The position numbers and the translations under genes were made by a program. From an uncultured Candidatus Melainabacteria bacterium (lineage in GTDB: Bacteria > Cyanobacteriota > Vampirovibrionia > Gastranaerophilales > Gastranaerophilaceae): DNA of 64,000 nucleotides. Within the stretch, counting starts at the first letter, position 1. Each line of letters begins with the position of its first letter. Shown here one piece after another: positions 23,615 to 32,950 of this stretch. The notes beneath the pieces were generated by a model. The model did not search any database. It saw only the letters and a list, made by a program, of their open reading frames with translations, and was not told the origin of the DNA. The stretch lies in assembly GCA_932182025.1 (NCBI GenBank), contig CAKNXK010000010.1, forward strand, positions 195,177 through 259,176. Direction: 5' to 3'.

Positions 23615-25715
23615 AAAGAGGGTTCAAAATATGCCCTGCTTTTTTACGCGAGATTTGAATTCTGACAAAAACAAACCGAAAGCAGTTGTTGCTCGGAATG
23701 AGAAACCGCCGTTGAATACACGCTGCGAAAGAACATTCGCTTTTGAAGTTCGAGAAATTGACGAAGAAAACAGAAAAGTTCATGTTTCGTTTTCAAGCGA
23801 AAAACCTGTTGAACGCTGGTTCGGGGCTGAAATATTGTGTCACGACGCTTCAGCTGTTCAGCTTGATAGAATTCGCGAACTCGGAGCTTCGTTGTTCAAC
23901 CACAATCGCGATATACTTGTCGGAATTCCTGAAAATGTTGTTTTGAATGAAACAGAAAGAAGATGTCACGCAGACATTATCTTTGACGACGACGAAGAAA
24001 GCGAAAGAATTTTCAGGAAAGTCAAAAAAGGTTTTCTTCGCGGGATTTCAGTCGGTTATTCGGTTGAATGCTGGGAAGAAGTCAAAGCTGGAGCAACATC
24101 ATCAAACGGACGTTTCACAGGTCCCGCTTATGTTGCTACAAAATGGACACCGCTTGAAATTTCTTTTGTTACTGTCCCGGCTGATACCGATGTCGGAGTA
24201 AACAGAGAAGTTGAAGAATTTACAAATATAAAAAATGTACATCGTACGGAAAGGGAAAGAAACATGGGTTTACAAGAACTATGCAGACAATTAGGTCTTA
24301 ATTATGATGATTTAATTGCAAGAGGTTTTTCTGAGGCAGAAATTCGTTCTATGTGTTCACAGATTCAGAAAAGAGCTGAAGAAACAGCAGACGAAGAAGA
24401 CGCTGAAAAGAAGAAAAAAGAAAAGGACGAAAACGAAAAAGCAGCTGCAATTGCTTCTGTAAGAGCTGAAGAAATGCAGAGAGCAACTGAAATCGTTTCA
24501 ATGTGCAGAGATTTTGAACTTGATTCTGCTGACTATATCAAGGAAGGCAAATCTGTTGACGAAGTCCGTTCAATTATTCTGAACAAAGTCAAAACCGAAA
24601 GAGCTGCTCTTGCTGCTGGCAATGTTCAAATTGTCGGAGAAGCTGAAGCAGACAAAATCAGAGCAGCTGCTGTTGACGGTTTGCTTTTAAGAGCGAATAT
24701 GATCAGAGAAGCTGACGCTGACAAATCTGCAAATGATTTTCGTTCAATGAGTATGCGTGATTTAGCCGTTGAATGCTTATCTCGCGAAGGTGTTTCAAAT
24801 GCTCACAGGCTATCTGATGAAGAATTATTCCGCAGAGCAGTAACTCCTGACAGTCAGTTCGTTTCTATTGTTGACAACACTGTTAAAAAATCAATGGCGA
24901 CAGCGTACAGAGGAGCTGAACCGACATTCGACAAATGGTGCGGAGTTGGAAGCAATTCAGATTTCAAAGAAACTGCTCGTTATCAATTATCAGAAGCAGG
25001 AGAGCTTCTTCCATTAAGTCAAACAGGTGAAATCAAATTTGACGAAATGAAAGACAGCAAAGCAACAACTAAAGTGTTGACTTATGCTCGCGGCTTTGGT
25101 TTCACCCGTCAAGCTCTAATCAATGACGATTTGGGAGTTTTGACAAAAATTCCTGCAACTTATGTCAGAGCTGCACTTCGTGGAAGAAATAAACTTGTTT
25201 ATAAAACACTTGCAGGCGGCAAGACTTATGACGGAAAACTTTTGTTCCATGCGGATCATAACAACACAGGAATAGCAGGAAAACTTTCAATTGCCACTCT
25301 TTCAGAGTTGACAAAACTTATGAGAAAGCAGAAAAACATTCGAGGTGTTGAAACTCTCAACAACAAACCTGAATTTCTCATTGTTCCTGCGGCTCTTGAA
25401 GCAGATGCTGCTCAATTGTTAGTTTCAACAGCTGACCCTGCTGCAAACAATTCAGGTGTTGCGAACATATACAGAAATTCTTTGAATTTAATCGTTGACG
25501 CAGAACTTGACGACTATTCAGAAACTCAATACTATGTTGCAGCAAATTCAGCAGATGTTGACACAATCGAAGTGACATATTTGAACGGTAATAAACAACC
25601 GATTCTTGAATCTCAAGTCGGTTTCGATTTTGTCGGTATTCGTTGGAGAATTCTTGACGACTTCGGTGTTTCCGCTCTTGATTACAGAGGACTTGCAACA
25701 AACATCGGAAAATAA
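23592..25715 (+). CDS. Fused prohead protease - scaffold - major capsid protein
   Basis: A 707-residue fusion. Residues about 35-215 match an HK97-type prohead protease (RELGASLFNHNRDILVG, then RKVKKGFLRGISVGYSV, then WTPLEISFVTVPAD). Residues 225-330 are charged coiled coil, as in a scaffold/delta region. Residues about 400-707 are a Mu gpT/HK97-like capsid domain (LTYARGFGFTRQALINDDLG, LLFHADHNN). An internal ATG at 24264 after AAAGGGAAAG could give a separate scaffold-capsid protein. An alternative start at 23631 also has GAGGG upstream. Confidence 0.88.
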   Translation: MTKKRKNKKRVQNMPCFFTRDLNSDKNKPKAVVARNEKPPLNTRCERTFAFEVREIDEENRKVHVSFSSEKPVERWFGAEILCHDASAVQLDRIRELGASLFNHNRDILVGIPENVVLNETERRCHADIIFDDDEESERIFRKVKKGFLRGISVGYSVECWEEVKAGATSSNGRFTGPAYVATKWTPLEISFVTVPADTDVGVNREVEEFTNIKNVHRTERERNMGLQELCRQLGLNYDDLIARGFSEAEIRSMCSQIQKRAEETADEEDAEKKKKEKDENEKAAAIASVRAEEMQRATEIVSMCRDFELDSADYIKEGKSVDEVRSIILNKVKTERAALAAGNVQIVGEAEADKIRAAAVDGLLLRANMIREADADKSANDFRSMSMRDLAVECLSREGVSNAHRLSDEELFRRAVTPDSQFVSIVDNTVKKSMATAYRGAEPTFDKWCGVGSNSDFKETARYQLSEAGELLPLSQTGEIKFDEMKDSKATTKVLTYARGFGFTRQALINDDLGVLTKIPATYVRAALRGRNKLVYKTLAGGKTYDGKLLFHADHNNTGIAGKLSIATLSELTKLMRKQKNIRGVETLNNKPEFLIVPAALEADAAQLLVSTADPAANNSGVANIYRNSLNLIVDAELDDYSETQYYVAANSADVDTIEVTYLNGNKQPILESQVGFDFVGIRWRILDDFGVSALDYRGLATNIGK

Positions 25716-25750
25716 ACCCGCAAAGACGCACTGCGTCAATGCCGAAAGTT

Positions 25751-25777
25751 AAGGGGAGCAACAACTCCCCTTGCTTT
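25751..25777 (+). terminator. Hairpin after capsid gene
   Basis: AAGGGGAG-CAACAA-CTCCCCTT then GCTTT. An eight-pair stem with a weak T-run. Probably an attenuator or RNA stabiliser within the late operon. The remaining bases to 25865 hold no gene that I can see. Confidence 0.6.
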
Positions 25778-25865
25778 ATATAAAGTTATTACTCAAACAG
25801 AACGAAATTCTGAAGGAGAAAGTCCCGAAAGTTTGTTCTTTCTGTTCAATATAGGAGAAAATCAA

Positions 25866-26210
25866 ATGGCACAATTTATTCAAAAAGGTGACATTGTTGA
25901 CTATACAAACAGCGGCGAAGCTGCTATTGAATACGGTCAACTTATTGTCGGAAAAGACAAAGTCTTCGTTGCAGCTGAAGAAATTGCTCCCGGTGCAACA
26001 GGCGGAGTTCACGCTTCAGGTGTTTTTGAAATAGCAGCAGAAGCAACCGCAGCTTTTGCATTCGGTCAAAAAATTTACTATGACGCAACAAACAAAGTTG
26101 CAACCGCAACAGCTGAAACAGGTTCAACAACAAAAACTCCGAATGCTTATATCGGAATTGCTGTTGAAGCAAAGGCTGAAAAGACTGCAACTGCAAAAAT
26201 TAAACTTTAA
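25866..26210 (+). CDS. DUF2190 capsid decoration-like protein
   Basis: A 114-residue protein. The start AQFIQKGDIVDYTNSGEAAI, the VGKDKVFVAAEEIAPG segment and the FGQKIYYDATNKVATAT repeat-like strand match DUF2190, proteins that coat or stabilise heads. It is placed right after the capsid gene. The ATG at 25866 has AGGAGAAAATCAA upstream, and a longer frame from 25833 lacks a site. Confidence 0.88.
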   Translation: MAQFIQKGDIVDYTNSGEAAIEYGQLIVGKDKVFVAAEEIAPGATGGVHASGVFEIAAEATAAFAFGQKIYYDATNKVATATAETGSTTKTPNAYIGIAVEAKAEKTATAKIKL

Positions 26211-26225
26211 TATTGTAAAAAACAA

Positions 26226-26263
26226 CAGCTGAAGTGTGGTTTCATGCTTCAGCTGCGGTTTTT
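26226..26263 (+). terminator. Hairpin with T-run
   Basis: CAGCTGAAG (26226-26234) pairs perfectly with CTTCAGCTG (26247-26255), followed by CGGTTTTT. It is the third such hairpin between late genes and probably partial. Confidence 0.7.
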
Positions 26264-26275
26264 GGAGAAAATTCA

Positions 26276-26593
26276 ATGTTTACTGAAAACAAAAAACAAT
26301 TCTTGAATGACTTCGGAAGAAAACTGAAGTTCACTCTCCCTGAAGGAACAGTCATTGACAAAGGTCAAGACGGTGAAGACCTTCTCGGAATATATGACAA
26401 AACTTACACAGACGCAACTCTCGGTTATTTAGCAACAAAGAATTCAAAGCCGCGTCTGACGTGTATTGAAGAAGATGTCGCTTCAGTTGTAAAAGGTTCT
26501 ACTGTTGAGATTGAAGGAGTTTCGACAAAATACAAAGTTTTTGACACATCTGACGACGGAACAGGGTTCGCAATTATCGAATTGAGCAAATAA
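26276..26593 (+). CDS. Head-tail joining protein candidate
   Basis: A 105-residue protein (FTLPEGTVIDKGQDGEDLLG, YDKTYTDATLGYLATK, KYKVFDTSDDGTGFAIIELS). Size, position between decoration protein and gpZ, and beta-rich pattern fit lambda gpFII/ATP-binding-like joining proteins. The call is mostly positional. The ATG at 26276 follows TGGAGAAAA. Confidence 0.65.
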   Translation: MFTENKKQFLNDFGRKLKFTLPEGTVIDKGQDGEDLLGIYDKTYTDATLGYLATKNSKPRLTCIEEDVASVVKGSTVEIEGVSTKYKVFDTSDDGTGFAIIELSK

Positions 26594-26594
26594 A

Positions 26595-27194
26595 ATGATT
26601 GAAGCAAAACTTGAAAAATCTGAAATTGAAAAATTGCAAACATTTTTCAACGCAACAAATAAACAATTGAACAACGCTTCAAATTACGCTTTGCGGGAAG
26701 TTATAAACTGGGTAAAATCGCAACTTGTTAAAAGAACCGCAAGCGAAACAAAGATTCAACAAAAACCACTCACGCAAAAAACATCAAAAGGAACTGCAAG
26801 AATTCATTCTTCAGTTGATAAAACGAACAAGACGGCTCGTTTATGGTTCGGGACTTATAAAATATCACTGGCAAGATTAAACCCGCGACAAATCGGCAAG
26901 GGTGGCTCTAAAAAACGCAAAAATTCACGGGCTGGGGTTGTTGCTGGTGTCGGTGGCTCAATTTTCAGACAAGGGGCTTTTCTCATGCCTATTCGCAAAA
27001 AAACAGGCGAAGCAGGGGTTGTTCCTTATCAGGTTATGAAAAGAGCAGGACGCGAGCGGCTTCCGATTATTAAGCAAACTTTTGACTATTCAGACAAAGC
27101 AATCACAGTTGAAAAAGAAATCATGTCACAAGTTCCGAAAAAACTTGCTGACACATTAAGGGCAAAATTGAAATGGCAAACGGAAAAGAATTGA
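26595..27194 (+). CDS. Minor tail protein gpZ-like
   Basis: A 199-residue tail completion protein. ALREVINWVKSQLVKRTA and the following VDKTNKTARLWFGTYKISLA resemble lambda/HK97 gpZ, with a Gly/Lys-rich RQIGKGGSKKRKN loop. It starts one base after the preceding stop and overlaps gpU by 22 bp. Confidence 0.82.
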   Translation: MIEAKLEKSEIEKLQTFFNATNKQLNNASNYALREVINWVKSQLVKRTASETKIQQKPLTQKTSKGTARIHSSVDKTNKTARLWFGTYKISLARLNPRQIGKGGSKKRKNSRAGVVAGVGGSIFRQGAFLMPIRKKTGEAGVVPYQVMKRAGRERLPIIKQTFDYSDKAITVEKEIMSQVPKKLADTLRAKLKWQTEKN

Positions 27195-27595
27195 AAAATT
27201 ATCAAAACGCAATTGAAAAAGCGTTGACTGAAAAATATCCCGGTTTCACGATTAAGGTTTTTAAAAGTCTGCAAGAAGAAGAAACGCTTCCTGCAATTGT
27301 TGTCAATAAACCTGTTCTTGAACCGAAAGACCCGACAATGCAAATTGCTTCAAAATTCAGAACAACAGCTCAATTGAATATTTTCGTTGTGTATTCCGCA
27401 GCTGATGAAGACAACGAAATTGAATGCCTTCAACAGAGTGCAAATCTTGCAAAATTTATCAACAAAAATCTGTTCGGAGAAAGAACCCCCGCAACAGTTT
27501 CACTTGTTGAACCAGTTTTTGAAGAAGGGCTTGAAGAATATTTCATTCAGAGAATAGATTTTGAGCAAACAATCGAAATTGTATCAGATAACTAA
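27173..27595 (+). CDS. Tail terminator gpU-like
   Basis: A 140-residue protein (YPGFTIKVFKSLQEEETLPA, then FRTTAQLNIFVVYSA and QRIDFEQTIEIVSDN) at the lambda gpU position between gpZ and the tail tube. Such proteins cap the tail tube. Call from size, order and beta pattern. Confidence 0.75.
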   Translation: MANGKELKNYQNAIEKALTEKYPGFTIKVFKSLQEEETLPAIVVNKPVLEPKDPTMQIASKFRTTAQLNIFVVYSAADEDNEIECLQQSANLAKFINKNLFGERTPATVSLVEPVFEEGLEEYFIQRIDFEQTIEIVSDN

Positions 27596-27611
27596 AAAAG
27601 GAGAAAAACAA

Positions 27612-28214
27612 ATGGGCGAAAAATTCACAGAACAAAACGTCTTCAGTATTTCAGACGCGACGATTGCTGTTGTTTCAGCAAACACTTCATCAACTTACAC
27701 AAAGGGTAAAAGAATCACCGTTCCTGAACTGCAATCAATGGACGTCACAATGACAAAAGAAACAAAAGACGCAACTTACGGAGCGGGCAAAAAAGCTGAC
27801 AGCTTCACAATTCTGACCGGGCTTGATGTCAAGTTTGAATCAGTGAACATTCCGCTTGAAGTTATTGCTGCGATAAACGGAGCAACAATCAAAACAGAAG
27901 GAGCTACACCGAATGCAAAAACTGTTCTTGTTGACACATCAACTCAAGTCCCTGCTTTGTTCAATCTTGAATTTAAGACAGATTATGTGAACGGCGAAGC
28001 TGCTGACTTTCATATGGAATTGCCTTGCGTTAAAGGTATTCTTGACATCGTTTCAAAAGCTGACGACTACTGGACTTGTTCTTTTGAAGGAACTGCTGTT
28101 GAAAGAAAGAAAGACCATGAATTGAGAATCATCACGGCAAACGAAACAGCGGTTGCACTTGAAGACACTACTTCAACAACACCTTCAGGAACAGAAGACA
28201 CACCTCAAGAATAA
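27612..28214 (+). CDS. Major tail tube protein
   Basis: A 200-residue tube protein. FTEQNVFSISDATIAVVSAN, KGKRITVPELQSMDVTMTKE and DDYWTCSFEGTAVERK fit the gpV-like tube fold. The Thr/Ser-rich C-terminal TTSTTPSGTEDTPQE is exposed-looking. The ATG at 27612 follows AAAAAGGAGAAAAACAA. A strong terminator follows. Confidence 0.82.
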   Translation: MGEKFTEQNVFSISDATIAVVSANTSSTYTKGKRITVPELQSMDVTMTKETKDATYGAGKKADSFTILTGLDVKFESVNIPLEVIAAINGATIKTEGATPNAKTVLVDTSTQVPALFNLEFKTDYVNGEAADFHMELPCVKGILDIVSKADDYWTCSFEGTAVERKKDHELRIITANETAVALEDTTSTTPSGTEDTPQE

Positions 28215-28233
28215 CAAAACTTGATTTAAAAAC

Positions 28234-28267
28234 AAAAAAGGGTTGCTTATAGCAGCAACCCTTTTTT
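28234..28267. terminator. Strong terminator after tail tube gene
   Basis: AAAAAAGGGTTGCT and AGCAACCCTTTTTT form a 14-pair stem around TATAGC, with A and T runs on both sides. Confidence 0.85.
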
Positions 28268-28299
28268 GTATGCACTTATAACACAGGAGAAAAGAAAAA

Positions 28300-28713
28300 A
28301 TGGTTGATTCAATTGTCAATCCTGAAATCATTATTGAATTACAGGGAGAAGAAAGAAAAATCGAATTCAAGCTGAAGAATTTTGCAGCATTGAAAAGAAT
28401 TCACGGCATTTCGGAAGGCGACCTTCTGAACGGGCTTATTAACGGAGATACAGGAATGCTTCCTTTTGCGATATGGTGCGGAACTTTGAAATTTGCTCCG
28501 TTTGACCCTGCTGAACCTTTAAAAATTGAAAGTCAAGCAAATCTCGAACAATTATTTAATTTGAATTTGTCTGAACTTAAAGAGCTGTCAGACAAAGTTG
28601 TTCAAGCTGTTGAAGCATATCTTCCGAAAAGACCGCAGGACCATAAAGAAAAACAGAACGGCGGTTCTAAAAAAAAGACAGCAAGCAAGCCCCGCAAGAA
28701 AAAGAATACATAA
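28300..28713 (+). CDS. Tail assembly chaperone, short form (gpG-like)
   Basis: A 137-residue protein between the tube and tape-measure genes, the gpG position. IELQGEERKIEFKLKNFAAL and KRIHGISEGDLLNG are typical of small siphovirus chaperones. The last 20 residues are Lys/Ser-rich and contain the slippery AAAAAAG at 28671-28677. Ribosomes that do not slip stop at 28713. Confidence 0.85.
   Translation: MVDSIVNPEIIIELQGEERKIEFKLKNFAALKRIHGISEGDLLNGLINGDTGMLPFAIWCGTLKFAPFDPAEPLKIESQANLEQLFNLNLSELKELSDKVVQAVEAYLPKRPQDHKEKQNGGSKKKTASKPRKKKNT
28671..28677 (+). promoter_or_regulatory. Slippery heptamer for -1 frameshift
   Basis: A-AAA-AAG in the zero frame (codons 28672-28674 and 28675-28677), inside a run of eight A. 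This is the X-XXY-YYZ form used in gpG/gpGT-type tail chaperones. Confidence 0.8.
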
Positions 28714-28925
28714 TTGACTGGGCTTATTTATATTACGCGTGCATAACGCATTTAAGGTGGACAGAAGCCATGTTTTGGAATTCAACACATAGAAAAATTG
28801 TTGAAGTTCTTGAAGTGGACAGAGAAGTCAACAATCCGAAAAAGAAACGAAAAAATACTCCAGCAGGAAAACCGAAAAAGCAATCAGAAAAAATTTCTGT
28901 TACTGAAGCACTGAAAAGATTTTGA
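28677..28925 (+). CDS. Frameshift extension of tail chaperone (gpT part of gpGT)
   Basis: After a -1 slip at 28671-28677 the frame continues for 82 codons (DSKQAPQEKEYIIDWAYLYY, then HLRWTEAMFWNSTHRKIVEV) to TGA at 28923. It has no start codon of its own, yet looks coding, including the aromatic helix that recruits tape measure in other phages. Long and short forms are both needed for tail assembly in related systems. Confidence 0.8.
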   Translation, partial: DSKQAPQEKEYIIDWAYLYYACITHLRWTEAMFWNSTHRKIVEVLEVDREVNNPKKKRKNTPAGKPKKQSEKISVTEALKRF

Positions 28926-28937
28926 GGAAATTAAACA

Positions 28938-31900
28938 ATGGCAAGCAATGTCGGAAATATTAAAGTAAAATTGAACCTTGATTCCGCCGCTTATGAGTAC
29001 GGACTGAAAGCGTGCGTCAATTCAACAAAAACGCTTCAAACCGCTCTTGCAGGGCTTGGAATTGGTTTCGGTGCTGCTCAAATTGTCAAAAAAATCAAAG
29101 ACATAGGAACGCAGGCAATCAAAGCGTCTTCAGACTTTGAACAAGCAGGAGTTCAGTTTGGTGTAATGCTGGGCGACGCTAAAAAAGCAAAACAGCTTGT
29201 CAATGAAATTCAAGACATGGCGAATGTCACTCCGTTTGAAACGCAAGACCTTCTCGACGCTTCAAAAACATTGCTGAATTTCGGAATCAATGTCAAAGAA
29301 GTTCTTCCTGATTTGAGAATGCTCGGAGATATTGCGGGCGGAGATAGGCAGAGAATGCAATCTTTGACGCTTGCTTTTTCTCAAATGTCTTCAGCCGGGA
29401 AGCTCATGGGGCAAGATTTGCTTCAAATGATAAATGCAGGCTTCAACCCTCTTGAACAAATGGCAAGAACAACGGGAAAATCAATCGCGGTTTTAAAAAA
29501 AGAAATGAGCGACGGAAAAATCACTGTTGAAATGGTTCGTCAAGCATTCATTGACGCGACTTCTGAAGGCGGTCGCTTTTATGGAATGATGAACAAACAG
29601 TCTGAAACCCTTGAAGGCAGACTTTCAACAATGCGTGATTCTTATACGCTTTTGACAAGAGCCATTTCAGACTTGGCTGTTCCTGCTTTAAAAGAGCAAG
29701 TGACAGAAATCACAAAGACAATCAATGCAACAACTGAATTGATAAACAAATTAAAAAGCTGGGCTGGAGCAAATCAAGTTGTTGTCGGTGGTATAAAAGA
29801 CGCAGCTGTTGCAATTGCAGCTCTTGCTGCCGGAATTCCATTGACGAATGCTGCTGTTGTCGCAATTATGACTTCAATGCGTAATTTCGGGACAATAACA
29901 GCAAAAACAACAGCTTATCAAATTGCGTTTGCAACATATCTGAAAGGCGATTCTGCTCTTGCTCTTATGCAATTTAGAGCTGCATTGACCGGGACAATTG
30001 TTCAAGTTAAAGCCTTGACTGTTTCGCTTCTTGCTTGTCCTTTGACGTGGGTTGCCCTTGTTCTTGGAACTGGTGCTGCTGCGTGGTGGGCTTATAGGCA
30101 GGCAACACAAGAAACAACGAGAGCAATTGAAGAATTGAACAATGCTCAAAATGAACAAGTAAACAAAACCACTGAAGCAATTCGCACATTGAAAGAACTT
30201 CAGGGAGTAAAAAATCTTGACTACAATCAAACAAAGCGTCTTGATGAAGCAATTACTTATTTGACTGAAAAATATCCGAAATATATCGGACGTTTGAAAG
30301 AAGAATTGCGTCTGAAGGGTGAAATTTCAAGAGCAACCGCAGAACAGATTGCAAATGAAATGACACTTGCAAAAGTCAAAGAGCTTACTGAAAGAAAGCA
30401 GAAAATCGACAAAAAAGTTGACAGGGCTGTCAAAGGTTATAAACAGCAACAGCTCATTTCTGCTGCTCGTTTCGGAACTCCTATTTCTACGGAAGACACA
30501 GGAAGACGCGGAGCAAGCAAAGCACTTCAACGCGATCAGGACGCTATCAACAAAGAACTTGAAAATGTCAAAAAAGAACGCGAGGGCATAATCAATGAAT
30601 TGACTGCTCTTGAAAAAGATGTCAAAGTTCCTTCAGTGTCAACAGCTGGCGAAGTTGATGAAAAAGCAGCAAAGAAAGCTGCTGCTGAAGCGAAAAAGCG
30701 TCAGAAAGAAGCTCTTGACTTAAAGATTGCACAACTTGAACAAGAAAAATATATTGTCGAAAGAACTGACGAAGAAATTTTTCAAATCGAGTTGAAACAG
30801 GCTGAAGCAAAACTCGCTGCAACGAAAAAAGGAACTTCCGAACACGCTCAAGCTCTTGCTCAGAAATTAAAACTTGAGCAGGACCACGCAAAGAAGGTTC
30901 GAGAACTTCAACAATCCTTGCTCGTTCAACAGATTGAAGCGGACAAACAATCAATTGACGCAAGAATTTCAAACCTTGAATTGCAGCGTTCAGCTTATCA
31001 AATAAGCAAAAGACAGCAGCTTGAAGGCGAAATTGCATTGATACATGAAAGAATTGCTCTTGAGAAAAAATCTCTCGATGAACAACTCAAGCTCATGGGA
31101 AACAATGAAATTGAAAAAGTCAAACTTCGTCGCGACAGTATAAAAACACAAGAACAGCTGACGCAGGAATTGACCCGGAAAAATGTTGAATTAAAAACTT
31201 ACGAACTGGAAAAATTCAAAAGTTTTACAGACGGAATGACTTCCAGCTTCTCAAGCTCTTTTTCTTCAATGTTAAAAGGTGAACAGACATTCGCTGACGC
31301 TTGTTTCTCGTTGCTCGATTCTTTGGTTGACAATTTCATTGATTCGGTTGTGAATATGACTTCCGAATGGGTGACACAGAAAATGCTTCAAGTTGCTTAC
31401 AACAGCATTTTTGCAAGCTCAACAGCTGCAACAAATGCAACTGTTGTTGCGTCAAACGGACTTGTTGCTGCGAGTAACACCGCAACAGCTGGTTCTGCTG
31501 GGGCATTGAGTGCAGCAAATGCTGTTTTGACAACAAGCAACGCAACCGTTGCAGCGTCAGCAGGAGCTGCGGCAGCTACAACTGCAACTTCTGCGGGTGT
31601 TATGGCTGGAGCTTCCGCAACTATGGCGGGCGGGGTCACAGCTCTTGTTTCTCCTGTCACAAGCCTTGCGGGTGCTTTTTTCTCGTTAGCGACAGCGAGT
31701 GCAATTTGTGCTGTTACGCTCCCGGTGATTGCATTATCAACAACAATCATTGCGTTGTCTTCAGCACTTGCAGCGTTAAGCCTTGGAATGATGAACGCGA
31801 CAATGTTATTGACAGCAACAACTTCAATGATGTTTGCTCCGATTTCTATTATGTTGACAGCTGAATTTGCGGTCATAGGTGCAGCGGCGACAGTTGCAGC

Positions 31901-32321
31901 AAAAGCCGTTGCAAGTTTAGCAGTTGCCCTTGCAGCAGCTTCAGCGGCAGCAATTCCACTTGTGGGCTGGGCTATTGCTCCGGGTGCTGCACTTGCAACA
32001 GGGGCGGCAATTATGGCAGCAGATTCTCTTGTTCAATTCAGAGAAAAAGGCGGACCAGTTGAAGCCGGGAAACCTTATGTTGTCGGAGAAAAACGACCTG
32101 AATTGTTTATTCCTGACAGAAGCGGAACAATATTGCCTGACACATCCGCGTTAAATGGGGGCGGCGGAACTACAAATCAATACACGATTTCAGTTTCAAT
32201 GCCTATTTCTGCGACAGACGCAAAGAGCTTTGAATCAAGGCTTGATGAATTTACAAACAGAATTCATTCAAACTTGTCAAAAGGCATAAAGAAACGCAAA
32301 CTGACACCACTTACAAATTAA
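28938..32321 (+). CDS. Tape measure protein
   Basis: A 1127-residue protein, the longest in the prophage, setting tail length. The N-terminal TMP domain reads VKLNLDSAAYEYGLKACVNS and then NVTPFETQDLLDASKTLLNF. Hydrophobic segments lie at about 290-400, a coiled coil at 560-760, and an Ala/Thr/Ser-rich hydrophobic region at about 810-1030. EKGGPVEAGKPYVVGEKRPE near 1035 is the usual C-terminal motif. Phage tape measures contact the host membrane during DNA entry. Confidence 0.95.
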   Translation: MASNVGNIKVKLNLDSAAYEYGLKACVNSTKTLQTALAGLGIGFGAAQIVKKIKDIGTQAIKASSDFEQAGVQFGVMLGDAKKAKQLVNEIQDMANVTPFETQDLLDASKTLLNFGINVKEVLPDLRMLGDIAGGDRQRMQSLTLAFSQMSSAGKLMGQDLLQMINAGFNPLEQMARTTGKSIAVLKKEMSDGKITVEMVRQAFIDATSEGGRFYGMMNKQSETLEGRLSTMRDSYTLLTRAISDLAVPALKEQVTEITKTINATTELINKLKSWAGANQVVVGGIKDAAVAIAALAAGIPLTNAAVVAIMTSMRNFGTITAKTTAYQIAFATYLKGDSALALMQFRAALTGTIVQVKALTVSLLACPLTWVALVLGTGAAAWWAYRQATQETTRAIEELNNAQNEQVNKTTEAIRTLKELQGVKNLDYNQTKRLDEAITYLTEKYPKYIGRLKEELRLKGEISRATAEQIANEMTLAKVKELTERKQKIDKKVDRAVKGYKQQQLISAARFGTPISTEDTGRRGASKALQRDQDAINKELENVKKEREGIINELTALEKDVKVPSVSTAGEVDEKAAKKAAAEAKKRQKEALDLKIAQLEQEKYIVERTDEEIFQIELKQAEAKLAATKKGTSEHAQALAQKLKLEQDHAKKVRELQQSLLVQQIEADKQSIDARISNLELQRSAYQISKRQQLEGEIALIHERIALEKKSLDEQLKLMGNNEIEKVKLRRDSIKTQEQLTQELTRKNVELKTYELEKFKSFTDGMTSSFSSSFSSMLKGEQTFADACFSLLDSLVDNFIDSVVNMTSEWVTQKMLQVAYNSIFASSTAATNATVVASNGLVAASNTATAGSAGALSAANAVLTTSNATVAASAGAAAATTATSAGVMAGASATMAGGVTALVSPVTSLAGAFFSLATASAICAVTLPVIALSTTIIALSSALAALSLGMMNATMLLTATTSMMFAPISIMLTAEFAVIGAAATVAAKAVASLAVALAAASAAAIPLVGWAIAPGAALATGAAIMAADSLVQFREKGGPVEAGKPYVVGEKRPELFIPDRSGTILPDTSALNGGGGTTNQYTISVSMPISATDAKSFESRLDEFTNRIHSNLSKGIKKRKLTPLTN

Positions 32322-32334
32322 AGGAAGGCTGAAA

Positions 32335-32937
32335 ATGTCGAATAAAATATTCCCCGAATTTCAGGGGTGGTCCATAGAAAAAACAAAAACTCCGATATGG
32401 AAATCAAATGTCTATGAATCTGAAAGCGGGCGGGAAACTCGTACTCAAAAATGGAGTTTCCCGCGTTATCGCATTGGCTTGAATTATAATTTCATAACCG
32501 ACGACAGCATTCAAAGTGTTACGCTGACAAAAGGAGAACTTGAAAAACTGCAAGGTTTTTTCAATTCTGTCGGTGGAAATTTTGAAGACTTTCTTTACAG
32601 GGACGATGTTGAAAATCATTGCGAAAATCAAGCGTTCGCAGTCGGTGACGGAGTTTCAATTCAATTTCAGCTTGTTCGCTCATTGCCCGACTGGATTGAA
32701 CCCGTTAGAGGTATTGTTGAAGCCCCGCACGTATTCATAAACGGAGAAGAAACAACAGCGTTCAGATATTCAAACACTGGGTTGATTATATTTGACGAAG
32801 CGCCGCCTGCTGGAAGCCTTCTTTCTTGGAGCGGCTCTTATTATTTCAGAGTACGTTTTGAAAATGAAGAACTTGAACTTGAGAGAGAATGGGGCGGACT
32901 TTGGAGCGGAGAAATTTCTTTGCTTACTGTTAAATAG
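32335..32937 (+). CDS. DUF2460-like distal tail protein
   Basis: A 200-residue protein matching DUF2460 (FPEFQGWSIEKTKTPIWKSN, ETRTQKWSFPRYRIGLNYNF, FFNSVGGNFEDFLYRDD), found after tape measures in GTA-like and lambda-like siphoviruses. It forms the distal tail ring. RBS AAGGAAGGCTGAAA. Confidence 0.9.
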   Translation: MSNKIFPEFQGWSIEKTKTPIWKSNVYESESGRETRTQKWSFPRYRIGLNYNFITDDSIQSVTLTKGELEKLQGFFNSVGGNFEDFLYRDDVENHCENQAFAVGDGVSIQFQLVRSLPDWIEPVRGIVEAPHVFINGEETTAFRYSNTGLIIFDEAPPAGSLLSWSGSYYFRVRFENEELELEREWGGLWSGEISLLTVK

Positions 32938-32950
32938 AGGAGAAAAAACA

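Noticed and set aside
31397..31876. A 159-codon frame on the minus strand inside the tape measure gene
   Set aside because: It mirrors the Ala/Thr/Val-rich part of the tape measure protein; no ribosome site and composition is that of a shadow frame.
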